NCBI GenBank assembly: GCA_910586975.1
Contig: CAJUKX010000023.1
Location: 25,398-42,298 of the forward strand
From: an uncultured Muribaculaceae bacterium
GTDB taxonomy: Bacteria; Bacteroidota; Bacteroidia; Bacteroidales; Muribaculaceae
Direction: 5' to 3'
Length of the DNA stretch: 16,901 bases
Shown here: piece after piece, positions 5,550 through 12,799 of the stretch
Layout: the number at the start of each line of letters is the position of its first letter
How positions within the stretch are numbered: position 1 is the first letter of the stretch
The notes under the pieces: model-generated
What the model was told of the DNA's origin: nothing
The model's database searches: none
What the model saw: the letters and a program-made list of their open reading frames with translations, nothing else
Position numbers and translations under genes: made by a program

Positions 5550-5774
5550 TTACTTGATACGACGTTTAGCTACGTATGACAGTATCATCAGACATAAGCC
5601 CAGAAAGCCAAGTGCAAGCAGGACGAGCAGCACCGGGATCCACGCCGGGGCGGTTATCCACCACCAAGACCAGGCAAGGAGACCGCAGAGTTTTAGAACC
5701 AGAAAGGCCAGGAAGGTGGCAACGGCCACTATGAGGATTATTACCGTTGCGGTTGATGTTTGTTTTTCGTTCAT
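5550..5774 (-). CDS. Small two-helix membrane protein
   Basis: The 74-aa product has two hydrophobic helices: about residues 10-32 (VIILIVAVATFLAFLVLKL) and about 40-66 (WITAPAWIPVLLVLLALGFL), with a Trp-rich turn (AWSWWW) between them and a basic end (KRRIK). The first nine residues are polar (MNEKQTSTA). Small Trp-rich membrane proteins like this occur in phage early operons, with roles ranging from exclusion to lysis; no motif here decides between them. It lies 17 bp after the DUF3127 gene. Confidence 0.7.
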   Translation of the reverse strand: MNEKQTSTATVIILIVAVATFLAFLVLKLCGLLAWSWWWITAPAWIPVLLVLLALGFLGLCLMILSYVAKRRIK

Positions 5775-5791
5775 TTGAGTTTATTTAGTGT

Positions 5792-6058
5792 TTATGCCGG
5801 CGTAGTTTTCCACGCCGTTAGTGTTGTATACCATTTGCCGTTATACTCACGGCTTTCTGCATCTACGTCCACGGTATAGGTGGCTCCCACCTGTAGATTG
5901 AATTCGTAGACACGTTCATTCATAACCGTGAAGGCTATTTTCTTGGGGTAGTGTTCTTGGGTCTCAAGAACATATTCACGTTTGCGCCATGCCTTACCGG
6001 CTTGGCTTGTGCCGCTTACCTCGGGGAGTGCGACAATGATTTTTCCTTTAATTTGCAT
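5792..6058 (-). CDS. DUF3127 protein (OB-fold-like)
   Basis: The 88-aa protein matches the DUF3127 pattern: MQIKGKIIVALPEVSGTSQA, GKAWRKREYVLET, YPKKIAFTV, a basic/aromatic strand, then SREYNGKWYTTLTAWK. DUF3127 proteins are common in Bacteroidetes chromosomes and phages and are thought to be small OB-fold, ssDNA-binding-like proteins. A role as the ssDNA-binding partner of the primase-helicase in this operon is a reasonable inference. Full length for the family. Confidence 0.8.
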   Translation of the reverse strand: MQIKGKIIVALPEVSGTSQAGKAWRKREYVLETQEHYPKKIAFTVMNERVYEFNLQVGATYTVDVDAESREYNGKWYTTLTAWKTTPA

Positions 6059-6068
6059 TGTTTCTGAT

Positions 6069-6206
6069 TTAGTTTATTGGTGTTATCATATCTTTTTCAT
6101 AATCGTATTGTTTGCCGTCGATGATCAAGGCGTACTCGTCGCCGCGCTCATACTCGGAACGGGTCAATTCGGTTACGGTAAGCATGAAGATACTTTTTTT
6201 GTTCAT
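6069..6206 (-). CDS. 45-aa mosaic protein, paralogous to the 117-aa lipoprotein end
   Basis: A leftward ORF of 45 codons, MNKKSIFMLTVTELTRSEYE, then RGDEYALIIDGKQYDYEKD and MITPIN. Its last 26 residues are nearly the same as the end of the lipoprotein at 7247 (ERGDEYASIIDGKLYDYVND). Its middle shares a perfect 25-bp direct repeat (6144-6168) with the junction of the SF3 and SH3-like genes (6402-6426). The start overlaps the previous stop as ATGA. It appears assembled from neighbouring sequence by recombination yet keeps an open frame. Confidence 0.7.
   Translation of the reverse strand: MNKKSIFMLTVTELTRSEYERGDEYALIIDGKQYDYEKDMITPIN
6098..6150. repeat. Duplicated segment, copy also at 7276-7329
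   Basis: The stretch starts cataatcgtattg and ends gccgcgctcat. It aligns over about 54 nt with 7276-7329 with about five mismatches, and both encode the ends of leftward genes with the ERGDEYA-IDGK motif. Confidence 0.75.
6144..6168. repeat. 25-bp perfect direct repeat, second copy 6402-6426
   Basis: Both copies start gcgctcatactcggaacg and end ggtcaat. The second copy covers the ATGA overlap between the SF3 ATPase gene and the SH3-like gene; the first is internal to the 45-aa gene and is read in a different frame. Confidence 0.8.
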
Positions 6207-6409
6207 TTGATTAATTTTATTTGTTGATAACTGTATACCACAATGCCATTTCTGCCATCGGGGAGGGTTTTATCGTAAGTTACTGTGAGAAGTTGGAGGC
6301 CTTGCCACATTTCTGTGTCTGTGACAGTACCAGTGAGGTCTTCGCCCCAACCCGTTAGAGTTGCCGACACGACAACACGGTCACCGATGTTAAAAATTGG
6401 GGCGCTCAT
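6203..6409 (-). CDS. Small SH3-like barrel protein
   Basis: The 68-aa protein begins FNIGDRVVV at residue 6, followed by GTVTDTEMW, LLTVTYDKTLPDGRNG and VVYSYQQIKLIK. The 'GD-V-V' strand, tight Gly turns and alternating hydrophobic strands fit a small SH3-like/KOW-like barrel. Both ends are ATGA overlaps: its start with the SF3 gene stop and its stop with the 45-aa gene start. Its role in the operon is unknown. Confidence 0.65.
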   Translation of the reverse strand: MSAPIFNIGDRVVVSATLTGWGEDLTGTVTDTEMWQGLQLLTVTYDKTLPDGRNGIVVYSYQQIKLIK

Positions 6410-7233
6410 ACTCGGAACGGGTCAATCATGTTGCGGTAAACGTGAAGATACTCCCGGACGCAGTAGAACATGAAGTTGTCGAATAAGTGCCACTGCGCGG
6501 CATCCCAATCGCCGAATAGCGCATGGCCAAAGTGAGAAACCACTGGATTATCGACGGAGAAGAATGATGAGAACTCCAGCGGAACGAAACGGCGAACAGC
6601 AGAGGCAAAGTGCAAGAATTGATAAGCCGGAGTGTTAGTGGTTATTAAGACATAAGGAGCTATTTCCCTTTCAAGAATCAATTCAGGACGGCCTACTCTG
6701 GCGATTCTCCACTCTCCGGGACAAATGGGATAGAAGCGGTCTAATTTAGCCTGACTCAGCTTAATGTCATCAAACACGGCTACGGTAGTGTGTTCATCAA
6801 CAGCGCTGAGGATAAAATTGCCGGAAGTTCGATTAATTTTGCCGTCCAGAAATGCTGGATTGCTTAATTCCGCTATAGCACGGCAGAAAAGACTTTTCCC
6901 GTTTGCGCATGCTCCTTCGTCTTCGTTACAGCAAACAAAGCTACGAGAGCGCATGCCGCCGCGCGGGAGGCTGTTGCACAGCATGTAGCCGATGGCTGTA
7001 CATTTGAGAATCATCGAAGTATTGGTTGTGCTGGTCAGGCTAAGGAATTTGTAAAATTCGTTGTGTTGACCGATGAATGTTGTTGGGTCGTCTTCGGGAG
7101 TGAAGTTGCGGTCGAGTGCAACATCTCCCGGGGCATTGGATGCCGAACGAGATATTATCATCTCGCCGTCGACCTTGATTGTCACTGAGCAGTTTTGAAA
7201 GTGGAAACGAGCTGCAATAGAATGGTTGTTCAT
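6406..7233 (-). CDS. Stand-alone SF3-type ATPase/helicase domain
   Basis: The 275-aa protein carries an SF3 helicase core: Walker A GACANGKS (107-114), Walker B VAVFDD (to Asp156), sensor VLITTN (195-200) and an RR finger region (214-215). From about residue 60 to the end it is parallel to residues 640-865 of the 1005-aa primase-helicase, sharing the closing pattern F-DW-xx-QW-LFDN-M. It lacks zinc finger and TOPRIM parts. It is therefore a divergent paralogue, an accessory loader or an inhibitor of the main helicase. The walker residues are intact, so ATPase activity is likely. Stop overlaps the next start as ATGA. Confidence 0.75.
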   Translation of the reverse strand: MNNHSIAARFHFQNCSVTIKVDGEMIISRSASNAPGDVALDRNFTPEDDPTTFIGQHNEFYKFLSLTSTTNTSMILKCTAIGYMLCNSLPRGGMRSRSFVCCNEDEGACANGKSLFCRAIAELSNPAFLDGKINRTSGNFILSAVDEHTTVAVFDDIKLSQAKLDRFYPICPGEWRIARVGRPELILEREIAPYVLITTNTPAYQFLHFASAVRRFVPLEFSSFFSVDNPVVSHFGHALFGDWDAAQWHLFDNFMFYCVREYLHVYRNMIDPFRV

Positions 7234-7246
7234 TTGTTGAAAGGGA

Positions 7247-7600
7247 TTAATTGAGTGTAGTTATTTTGTCGTTGACATAGTCGTATAGTTTGCCGTCGAT
7301 AATCGATGCGTACTCGTCGCCGCGCTCATGGGCGGTGAAGGTGCAGAGGTCTACGCGGTCGAACTTGCAGCCAAGGGCGGTCGCTACGTCCTGGATAGAG
7401 CCGATAGATGCACGGCCCGAACTGGCGACACGGATAAAATACCCCTTGGGATGCTGTTCGATGATTGAGAATTCGGCCGGGATTGTGGCTTGGTCAACAA
7501 CGGCCTCGGTGGCCGGCATTGGCTGTGCTGAGATGTACTCGACTGACTGAGTGCAGCCGGCAAGGGCAACAGCGATCAGAATGGTTAGTTTGTGTAGCAT
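7247..7600 (-). CDS. Small lipoprotein
   Basis: The 117-aa product begins MLHKLTILIAVALAGCTQS, a signal peptide with lipobox ALAGC and Cys16 as the lipidated residue. The mature part is mixed alpha/beta (FSIIEQHPKGYFIRVASSGR, then SIQDVATALGCKFDRV). Its C-terminal 26 residues recur in the 45-aa protein at 6069. Lipoproteins inside phage early operons often act in superinfection exclusion; that is only an inference here. Confidence 0.75.
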   Translation of the reverse strand: MLHKLTILIAVALAGCTQSVEYISAQPMPATEAVVDQATIPAEFSIIEQHPKGYFIRVASSGRASIGSIQDVATALGCKFDRVDLCTFTAHERGDEYASIIDGKLYDYVNDKITTLN

Positions 7601-7611
7601 AGTGATATTTT

Positions 7612-7959
7612 TTAGAATAGTTCTGCTTGGATAAGACGGGATTCTGCCCGGGTGATTGCGTCGCGGGTTTCCGCTTGGAAATACGAGAGGTACAGCCGCA
7701 TGAAGCCTATGGCGTAGAGTTGTGATTCGCGTTGAGAATTGAACAGCCCGTTTTCGGCCGAGGTGCGCAGCATAGATTGCCGCCCGTTTTTCCAGTATAC
7801 CATATAGCCATACACCCAGTGTCCGTCAGGAAGTTGAGAGGTGTGTATAAAAATGGATTCGTCGTTGCTGTCTGTAACCTGCCAGGTGGACTGAGACTCT
7901 ACCGGGGCAACATCCTCAAGGCAGTCGGTTTTAAGATATTCGTAAGGATTTTTGCTCAT
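7612..7959 (-). CDS. Phage-operon protein, unknown
   Basis: The 115-aa soluble protein begins MSKNPYEYLKTDCLEDVAPV, has a beta-rich centre (WVYGYMVYWKNGRQS) and a long C-terminal helix (FMRLYLSYFQAETRDAITRA) ending in SRLIQAELF. No catalytic motif is visible. Its start lies 29 bp inside the DnaA-like gene in another frame. The close packing and shared direction place it with the replication genes. Confidence 0.65.
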   Translation of the reverse strand: MSKNPYEYLKTDCLEDVAPVESQSTWQVTDSNDESIFIHTSQLPDGHWVYGYMVYWKNGRQSMLRTSAENGLFNSQRESQLYAIGFMRLYLSYFQAETRDAITRAESRLIQAELF

Positions 7960-8233
7960 CGTACAACTGTTTTATGCGGTTAAACTTGTCGCGGAACACT
8001 TTTGATATATCCATCATGTCTATGGCATTATGACGTGATTTAAGAGTGGATACGCGGGAGCGATTCAACACCAAGGAGGTTGCTTCATCTGTGGCGCCGT
8101 CATGCGACAACAGCAGCGTGATAAGCATCCGGGCCTCTACAGCAGGCCATTTGCGGCTTGGCGAGAGGATAGTTGACTTGGAGATTCCGGTGACGCTACT
8201 GACCACCGAGATAGCGAGTTCGTTATTATACAT
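7931..8233 (-). CDS. DnaA domain IV-like DNA-binding protein
   Basis: The 100-aa protein resembles the C-terminal DNA-binding domain of DnaA: ISVVSSVTGISKSTILSPSR, KWPAVEARMLITLLL (the helix before the HTH), then a second HTH-like pair with NRSRVSTLKSRHNAI, where DnaA has the H-S-T-V signature. The ATPase domains are missing, as in phage-encoded DnaA-C-like proteins. It would bind duplex DNA, perhaps at the element's origin. It lies 2 bp after the primase-helicase stop, and its leader is the AAACCATTCTAATC motif. Confidence 0.65.
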   Translation of the reverse strand: MYNNELAISVVSSVTGISKSTILSPSRKWPAVEARMLITLLLSHDGATDEATSLVLNRSRVSTLKSRHNAIDMMDISKVFRDKFNRIKQLYDEQKSLRIS

Positions 8234-8235
8234 GA

Positions 8236-11200
8236 TTAGAATGGTTTTAGTTCTTTTTCTTTAGTGGGGGAGAATACTGTAAAATACTCGGCGCCACCGC
8301 TCTTGTCATCCTCGCCGATGAAAGATTCATCGGGATGAAGCGGCTTCCAGTCGCTGTAATACATTTTATCAGCATTAGGCCGGTTAGTATTGAAATCGTA
8401 GCCCTTGAATTTACAGTAGGCTTGTATTTTGCCCTTGAAGTTAGTGCGGGTAACACCGTGTCCCGCAGGGCCGCCGGCGTATTCAAAGAAGCTTGCAACG
8501 AGGTCGGCGCGCTTTTTCCGATCGTTGAGATTGGAGCCTGAAGGGTCGAAGTATTCTTCAGCCCATTGATAAAGCACCTCTGACATTTCTTGTCGGAGTG
8601 TGCGCAACTCGATATTACGCATCGGTGGTTGAACCGCGCCCTGACCTTCGCGCGCCCAGCAGTTCTCAAATGAGCGTAAGTAATACATCACGCATTCGGC
8701 CATAAGGTTGTCGAAGAGATTCCATTGTTCCGGGCTCCAGTCATCGAAGAACATGTGGTGGAAGTCATCTACAATGGTATGCTCGGGATTATACCAGGTT
8801 GAAAACTCCATGTAAGAGATACGGCGTTTCGTGGCGGCCTCGTTGGCCTTGTTTATGGCGTGGTTTGTTGTAATCAGTATCTTCGGAGAGTCTTCGAGGG
8901 GGATGCAGTAGCGGTCTTTGCCCTTCGGGTTGACATACATGGGGCCTGTGACCATGGCAAAAAGGTTCTCGAACGAGAAATTAGTCTTGACGTCGTCGAT
9001 AAAGATATTTCTCGTAGCCTTGGTTACGCCGGATAGCAGGAATTCATCGTCGCGCTTCATTTGCTTCCCGTCAATGAAAAACTGGTTGCAGATTCGGCCG
9101 ATGGCGTTGCCGACTATAGACTTACCGGCACCACCGTGGCTCTGGCCGACCTCACTCATGAGGTGGTCTTGAATTACCACGGCCTTGCGTTCTGAAGCAT
9201 ATTTGTAGTCGCAAAGCAGATAGCCAAGGGTTGTAATCTTATTGACTATGTGGTGAATCCATTCAAAGGTTTCATCATCAGACAGGGTGCGTTCACCACC
9301 CGCCGGGAAGAAGTTGTTGGATGTGTTAATCAGGAAGTGCAGGAATTCGCAACTGTTGGCGGCATCGGTATATTCGATGTAGAAGCGTCCGTCCTCCATG
9401 CGTATGTCTTTGATTATAGGCACACGCTTGAACTTGCGCGGCACGATACGACTGCGCCACACTTGATTTATGGGCTGGTCAGGAGTTATAGAGTTTGCGG
9501 TAATCTCCACCTGCCCGTTATTGTAGTAGGTGCGCTGCACTCCGGAGGAGAAGTTGTTGAAGTCGTCCGACATGATGGCCAGGTTCTCAAGCTGCTTGTC
9601 AGCCATAATCGTGGCCAGGCGTTTGGCAAAGAACTGCAGTACGATGTCGCTCTTACAGTTGGCATTGATATATTCGCGGATAAAGTCGCGTACTTCGTAG
9701 GGCGCAATGCGGTCGATAATACCGTTATCCATGCGGATAAACTCAAAGCCGGAGGCTTCCTCATCACTATTGCGCAGGCGGTAGAAACCGCTTGCACCGA
9801 GGAAACGGAAGGCTTCAACATCGTTGAATTCAACTTTATCTTCACCCTTGGAATTCTGGGTGATGGTATAGATGTCGGTGGTAGATGAGTAACGACTCAT
9901 CGGCACTATCTTGCCGTTTTCAATCTTGTATCGGATTGGCCCGATTTTGAATGTATCGACAGCCGATAGACGTTCCTTGTGCAGCTCGTAGAAGGCCTGC
10001 ACGTCGTTAAGCAACCAAAAGTCACGGATTTTGGTGTCCGATTCTTCGGTAATCTTGTGGATATTCAGCCATTTACCACGGCCATCGTGCGAGTTCATCG
10101 TGTGTTCGATGTCCTCCATCAGCTCCGGTTCGCGACCAAGGAGTGAACCACAAAGCAAGTCGTCGACGCCTTTGTCGCCGTGCTCGTTGACGTTGACGTG
10201 CCCCCACCAAATATTCATATTCAGCCCCATGTTGGCGAATGTCTTCATGTACTGGCGGTACTTGATGACAGCTCGCGAGAACGAATTGGGGCGTTTGTCG
10301 GCACGGTCGCCGACGATGATATTGCGGTGGAGGTCGTTCCAATCAGAGTCCATTATAAGGACAATGTTTGAAATTGAGCAAGCCACAACAATCTCCTGGA
10401 TATCCTGCAGTAGACCGGATTCCTGAGAGCCGAAGTTGTTGATACCCTGAATGCCTATTGACAACATACCATGCTTGCAGGCTTTCTCGGCTTTCTTCTC
10501 GCCTTCCTGCAAAAACAGTGTGTTGATATGGGCTTTATTTTTGAACAGCCTGCGGATCTTCTCCGGGATGTATACACGGCATGAAGCTCCGGCAGGGGTC
10601 TGATATTTCATTTCCTTACCGTCCGGAGACTTATGAAGCGCAGGATTTGCCCATCGTACTCTCACATAAGGACGAGGGCGGCCAGATCCTTTGCCTATAT
10701 AAGTCATGGGGCGGCCATGCAGGTCGTAGTAGTAGATGAGCATGTCACTCCCGCTTTCGTCCGGAGTGAATTTCTCATCCACGCGACCGGGGCGGAATGG
10801 CGAGCGAAGAGTTTCCTGAGAGCCCTCGAGGGTTGTGGCCATTACGTCCTCGACGGACAGGCCGCTTCCCTCGAGCTGTGAGCCGCAGAACGATGAGCGG
10901 GTGGTCTTGACCGCAGTCTGCACCGCTTCTTCTTTTTTACGCTCGTTAGGGGTGAGGATTATGCCACCCTGACGGGCAGTTTCTTCAAGGGCATCGAGCC
11001 AGTTGTTTTTAAGATCTATGCCCGCGTAATGAGCGACTGCCTCTATTGGTCCGCCAAGCCGGAATTGACATGCGTGGCAGTATGCGAAATTTTTGTCGCC
11101 CTTGTGGATAACATTGAATTTCTTCTTACCACAAGCCGGGCACTCCATTTCGACTGTTGCCTTATGTTGATTACAGCCCGGAATGAGAAGGCGGATATCA

Positions 11201-11253
11201 AGAGCTTTAACCCGGTCAACCTCCCATCGATCATATTTAAGATTGGTATTCAT
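8236..11253 (-). CDS. Primase-helicase: zinc finger, TOPRIM, SF3 helicase
   Basis: At 1005 aa this is the largest protein here. It has a CHC2-like zinc finger (C38, C41, C59, C62), then a TOPRIM-like region with EGEKKA (250-255) and MDSD (301-304) as the acidic metal sites, in the style of DUF3854 proteins. An SF3 helicase follows: Walker A HGGAGKS (706-712), Walker B IFIDD (750-754), sensor ILITTN (792-797), RR at 810-811. About 140 C-terminal residues could contact DNA or partners. This would prime and unwind the element's own replication. The Walker A begins with Ser rather than Gly. The ATG overlaps the upstream stop as ATGA. Confidence 0.88.
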   Translation of the reverse strand: MNTNLKYDRWEVDRVKALDIRLLIPGCNQHKATVEMECPACGKKKFNVIHKGDKNFAYCHACQFRLGGPIEAVAHYAGIDLKNNWLDALEETARQGGIILTPNERKKEEAVQTAVKTTRSSFCGSQLEGSGLSVEDVMATTLEGSQETLRSPFRPGRVDEKFTPDESGSDMLIYYYDLHGRPMTYIGKGSGRPRPYVRVRWANPALHKSPDGKEMKYQTPAGASCRVYIPEKIRRLFKNKAHINTLFLQEGEKKAEKACKHGMLSIGIQGINNFGSQESGLLQDIQEIVVACSISNIVLIMDSDWNDLHRNIIVGDRADKRPNSFSRAVIKYRQYMKTFANMGLNMNIWWGHVNVNEHGDKGVDDLLCGSLLGREPELMEDIEHTMNSHDGRGKWLNIHKITEESDTKIRDFWLLNDVQAFYELHKERLSAVDTFKIGPIRYKIENGKIVPMSRYSSTTDIYTITQNSKGEDKVEFNDVEAFRFLGASGFYRLRNSDEEASGFEFIRMDNGIIDRIAPYEVRDFIREYINANCKSDIVLQFFAKRLATIMADKQLENLAIMSDDFNNFSSGVQRTYYNNGQVEITANSITPDQPINQVWRSRIVPRKFKRVPIIKDIRMEDGRFYIEYTDAANSCEFLHFLINTSNNFFPAGGERTLSDDETFEWIHHIVNKITTLGYLLCDYKYASERKAVVIQDHLMSEVGQSHGGAGKSIVGNAIGRICNQFFIDGKQMKRDDEFLLSGVTKATRNIFIDDVKTNFSFENLFAMVTGPMYVNPKGKDRYCIPLEDSPKILITTNHAINKANEAATKRRISYMEFSTWYNPEHTIVDDFHHMFFDDWSPEQWNLFDNLMAECVMYYLRSFENCWAREGQGAVQPPMRNIELRTLRQEMSEVLYQWAEEYFDPSGSNLNDRKKRADLVASFFEYAGGPAGHGVTRTNFKGKIQAYCKFKGYDFNTNRPNADKMYYSDWKPLHPDESFIGEDDKSGGAEYFTVFSPTKEKELKPF

Positions 11254-11807
11254 GAGAAAAGGTTGTGTTGGGCGGCATACTTGACGAACTCACTCCTGGT
11301 GTGAGTGTCGGTTCGCTGATAAGCATGGCGTATGTGATTGTGAATGGTGTGAGGAGATAGACATAATTTGTCCGCGATATACTTTACATCTTTGCCCTGG
11401 AACCAAAGGCGCATAACCGGCAATTCGGCCGATGAAAGCTTGTGATCGAATTCCGGACGACAAACAACACATTCGAGCTTGCATTCGCCGCGAAGAGGGC
11501 AGGGGACGAACTCAAATGTACATTCGGCCGTATCTGAAACGTCCGGAATATTGTCGAGCTGCGCGAAGTTGCAGCGTACGAAACGCAAGACGATGCGGTA
11601 GCGGAAATACCTCTTGTTAGGGGAACATCCTTTGTACTGCTCACATAGAGCGGCGTAAGCCTTCGGGTAGAAAGTAGATATAATCTCGGTCATGCCGTCG
11701 ATAATTTCGGTGCATGATTCGGACAATCGGCAAAAATCACCGTCATGACGATACCAAACCTCATTCTCGTAGTTGAAGAATTCTATATTAGTTAATGGCC
11801 TTTCCAT
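11250..11807 (-). CDS. Cys-rich LuxR-type HTH regulator
   Basis: The 185-aa protein has a variable N-terminus, a cluster of cysteines (96, 103, 109, 113, 116; CPLRGECKLECVVC) that could hold zinc or an Fe-S cluster, and a C-terminal LuxR/NarL HTH (about 124-180: LSSAELPVMRLWFQGKDVKY, then LCLSPHTIHNHIRHAYQ). It has no receiver domain, so any sensing is likely through the cysteines or a ligand. It directly precedes the primase-helicase gene, with stop and start overlapping as ATGA. It could control early gene expression. Confidence 0.75.
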   Translation of the reverse strand: MERPLTNIEFFNYENEVWYRHDGDFCRLSESCTEIIDGMTEIISTFYPKAYAALCEQYKGCSPNKRYFRYRIVLRFVRCNFAQLDNIPDVSDTAECTFEFVPCPLRGECKLECVVCRPEFDHKLSSAELPVMRLWFQGKDVKYIADKLCLSPHTIHNHIRHAYQRTDTHTRSEFVKYAAQHNLFS

Positions 11808-11817
11808 GTCATTTTAT

Positions 11818-12027
11818 TCAACTTTCGCAGTTAATGAATATGTTTTTGCCTAAAGCCTCGCTAATTTTGTCACGCCAAGCGAGGTCGATACAAGTTCGCC
11901 CACGTCGCCAATCACTGAGAACGAAACGCGATTTCTTGCATATTTCACGGATATCGCGAGACTTAGCAATTCGTTCGCGGTTTGGCAATGAGCGTAAATA
12001 GTTGTCAAGAGCTTCGTTTGCGGTCAT
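11818..12027 (-). CDS. Small putative DNA-binding protein, first gene of the leftward operon
   Basis: The 69-aa protein begins MTANEALDNYLRSLPNRERI and continues AKSRDIREICKKSRFVLSDW, then RRGRTCIDLAWRDKISEALG. The pattern helix-turn-helix with R-x-x-DW-RRGR and I-x-DK-I-x-EALG resembles Cro-like small HTH proteins. The frame is open further upstream to 12081, but that extension reads into AT-rich divergent control DNA, so the ATG at 12027 is chosen. It ends 10 bp before the LuxR-type gene and faces the repressor-like gene at 12153. Confidence 0.6.
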   Translation of the reverse strand: MTANEALDNYLRSLPNRERIAKSRDIREICKKSRFVLSDWRRGRTCIDLAWRDKISEALGKNIFINCES

Positions 12028-12152
12028 AAATTTTCGATTTTGAAAAATAAGTTGTATCTTTACGACAGCAAAGTAACACAAAATATTTCAAACTTTAGCT
12101 ATATCAGAAGCACTACTGTTATAGATTTAGTATATTTTAACAATAGCCGAAT
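12028..12152. promoter_or_regulatory. Divergent control region (early operon / repressor)
   Basis: A 125-bp AT-rich gap separates the leftward operon from the rightward HTH gene. Weak -7-like words are present (TATATTTT at about 12131-12138 rightward), but neither direction has a convincing TTTG partner. No long perfect palindrome was seen. Its position is where a lysogeny operator would be expected. Confidence 0.45.
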
Positions 12153-12530
12153 ATGAAGCATTTGGGCAGCCTTATTAAAAACCACATAGAAGTCAACAAG
12201 TTAGTAAAGAAAACTGTGGCTGAAGAAGTCGGTGTCTCACCGACCTACCTTTCGACTCTGTTTAATCAGGAGTCAATGGATTGTCAGCTCTTTGAGAAGA
12301 TATGTCACGCCATAGGGCTACACCCTGCTGTAGGTTTTGACGAGCCGGTTCCGGCATCAAAAGTTCTTTCGGATATATATGCGAAGACAGTAATTGGCCC
12401 GGCATCAGTCACCATCGGAGAGACCAAAGCCCTTCAAGATTTGTTGGCCGAAAAAGAAAGATTGATTCAGGTTTTGCTTTCCGCGAGCGGAATAAAAATC
12501 GGAACAAAAACGGAACAGGAACAACAATAA
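12153..12530 (+). CDS. HTH repressor-like protein (XRE type)
   Basis: The 125-aa protein has an N-terminal Cro/C1-type HTH (about 3-57: LGSLIKNHIEVNKLVKKTVA, EEVGVSPTYLSTLFNQ, DCQLFEKICHAIGLHP), a linker (VGFDEP), an IGPASVTIGETKAL strand pair and a C-terminal helix LQDLLAEKERLIQVLLS, likely the oligomerisation part. Bacteroidetes mobile elements carry many proteins of this layout. It is the only rightward gene of the phage-like block and diverges from the operon, so it is the best candidate for the element's repressor. Its last codons overlap the first GGAACA repeat. Confidence 0.78.
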   Translation: MKHLGSLIKNHIEVNKLVKKTVAEEVGVSPTYLSTLFNQESMDCQLFEKICHAIGLHPAVGFDEPVPASKVLSDIYAKTVIGPASVTIGETKALQDLLAEKERLIQVLLSASGIKIGTKTEQEQQ

Positions 12531-12782
12531 ATTACCCCAAAAAACGGCGAAATATCAGTGTCAACTGAGCTACTGACGGGGGTCGTTATTCCTGTCACCC
12601 CGACAAAATTTGTGTAAATGGGTTTGACTCAATAAGTTAAGCCCATTTTACGGTTTTTACCGGAACAACAACGGAACACAAGCATTCCACCTTTACAGCA
12701 TGTTTCTTTTTCGTAAACGGGTTTTGTTCAGAGAGTTAAGGTCATTTCGTAAAGAAAATAAACGGGACAAAAACGGAACACA
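12500..12782. repeat. Iteron-like direct repeats with GGAACA words
   Basis: Three copies of the motif CGGRACAANAACGGAACA lie at 12500-12517, 12661-12678 and 12763-12780. The last two end longer repeat units, 12613-12680 and 12713-12782, which align along gtaaa-ggg-ttt-...-agttaag-...-cattt with a period of about 100 bp. The first unit also contains an imperfect inverted repeat (aaatggg...cccattt, about 12616-12647). The 270 bp carry no gene apart from the repressor's 3' end. This could be a replication origin, an operator array or an attachment region. Confidence 0.65.
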
Positions 12783-12799
12783 TACGTTACCGACACTCA

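Noticed and set aside
9250..9888. Rightward 212-aa ORF opposite the primase-helicase gene
   Set aside because: It is antisense to a well-supported domain-bearing gene, has no recognisable motif and no promoter or SD; an ordinary shadow frame.
12500..12782. CRISPR-like array
   Set aside because: The repeats are few, unevenly spaced and imperfect, with related 'spacers'; no cas gene is nearby.
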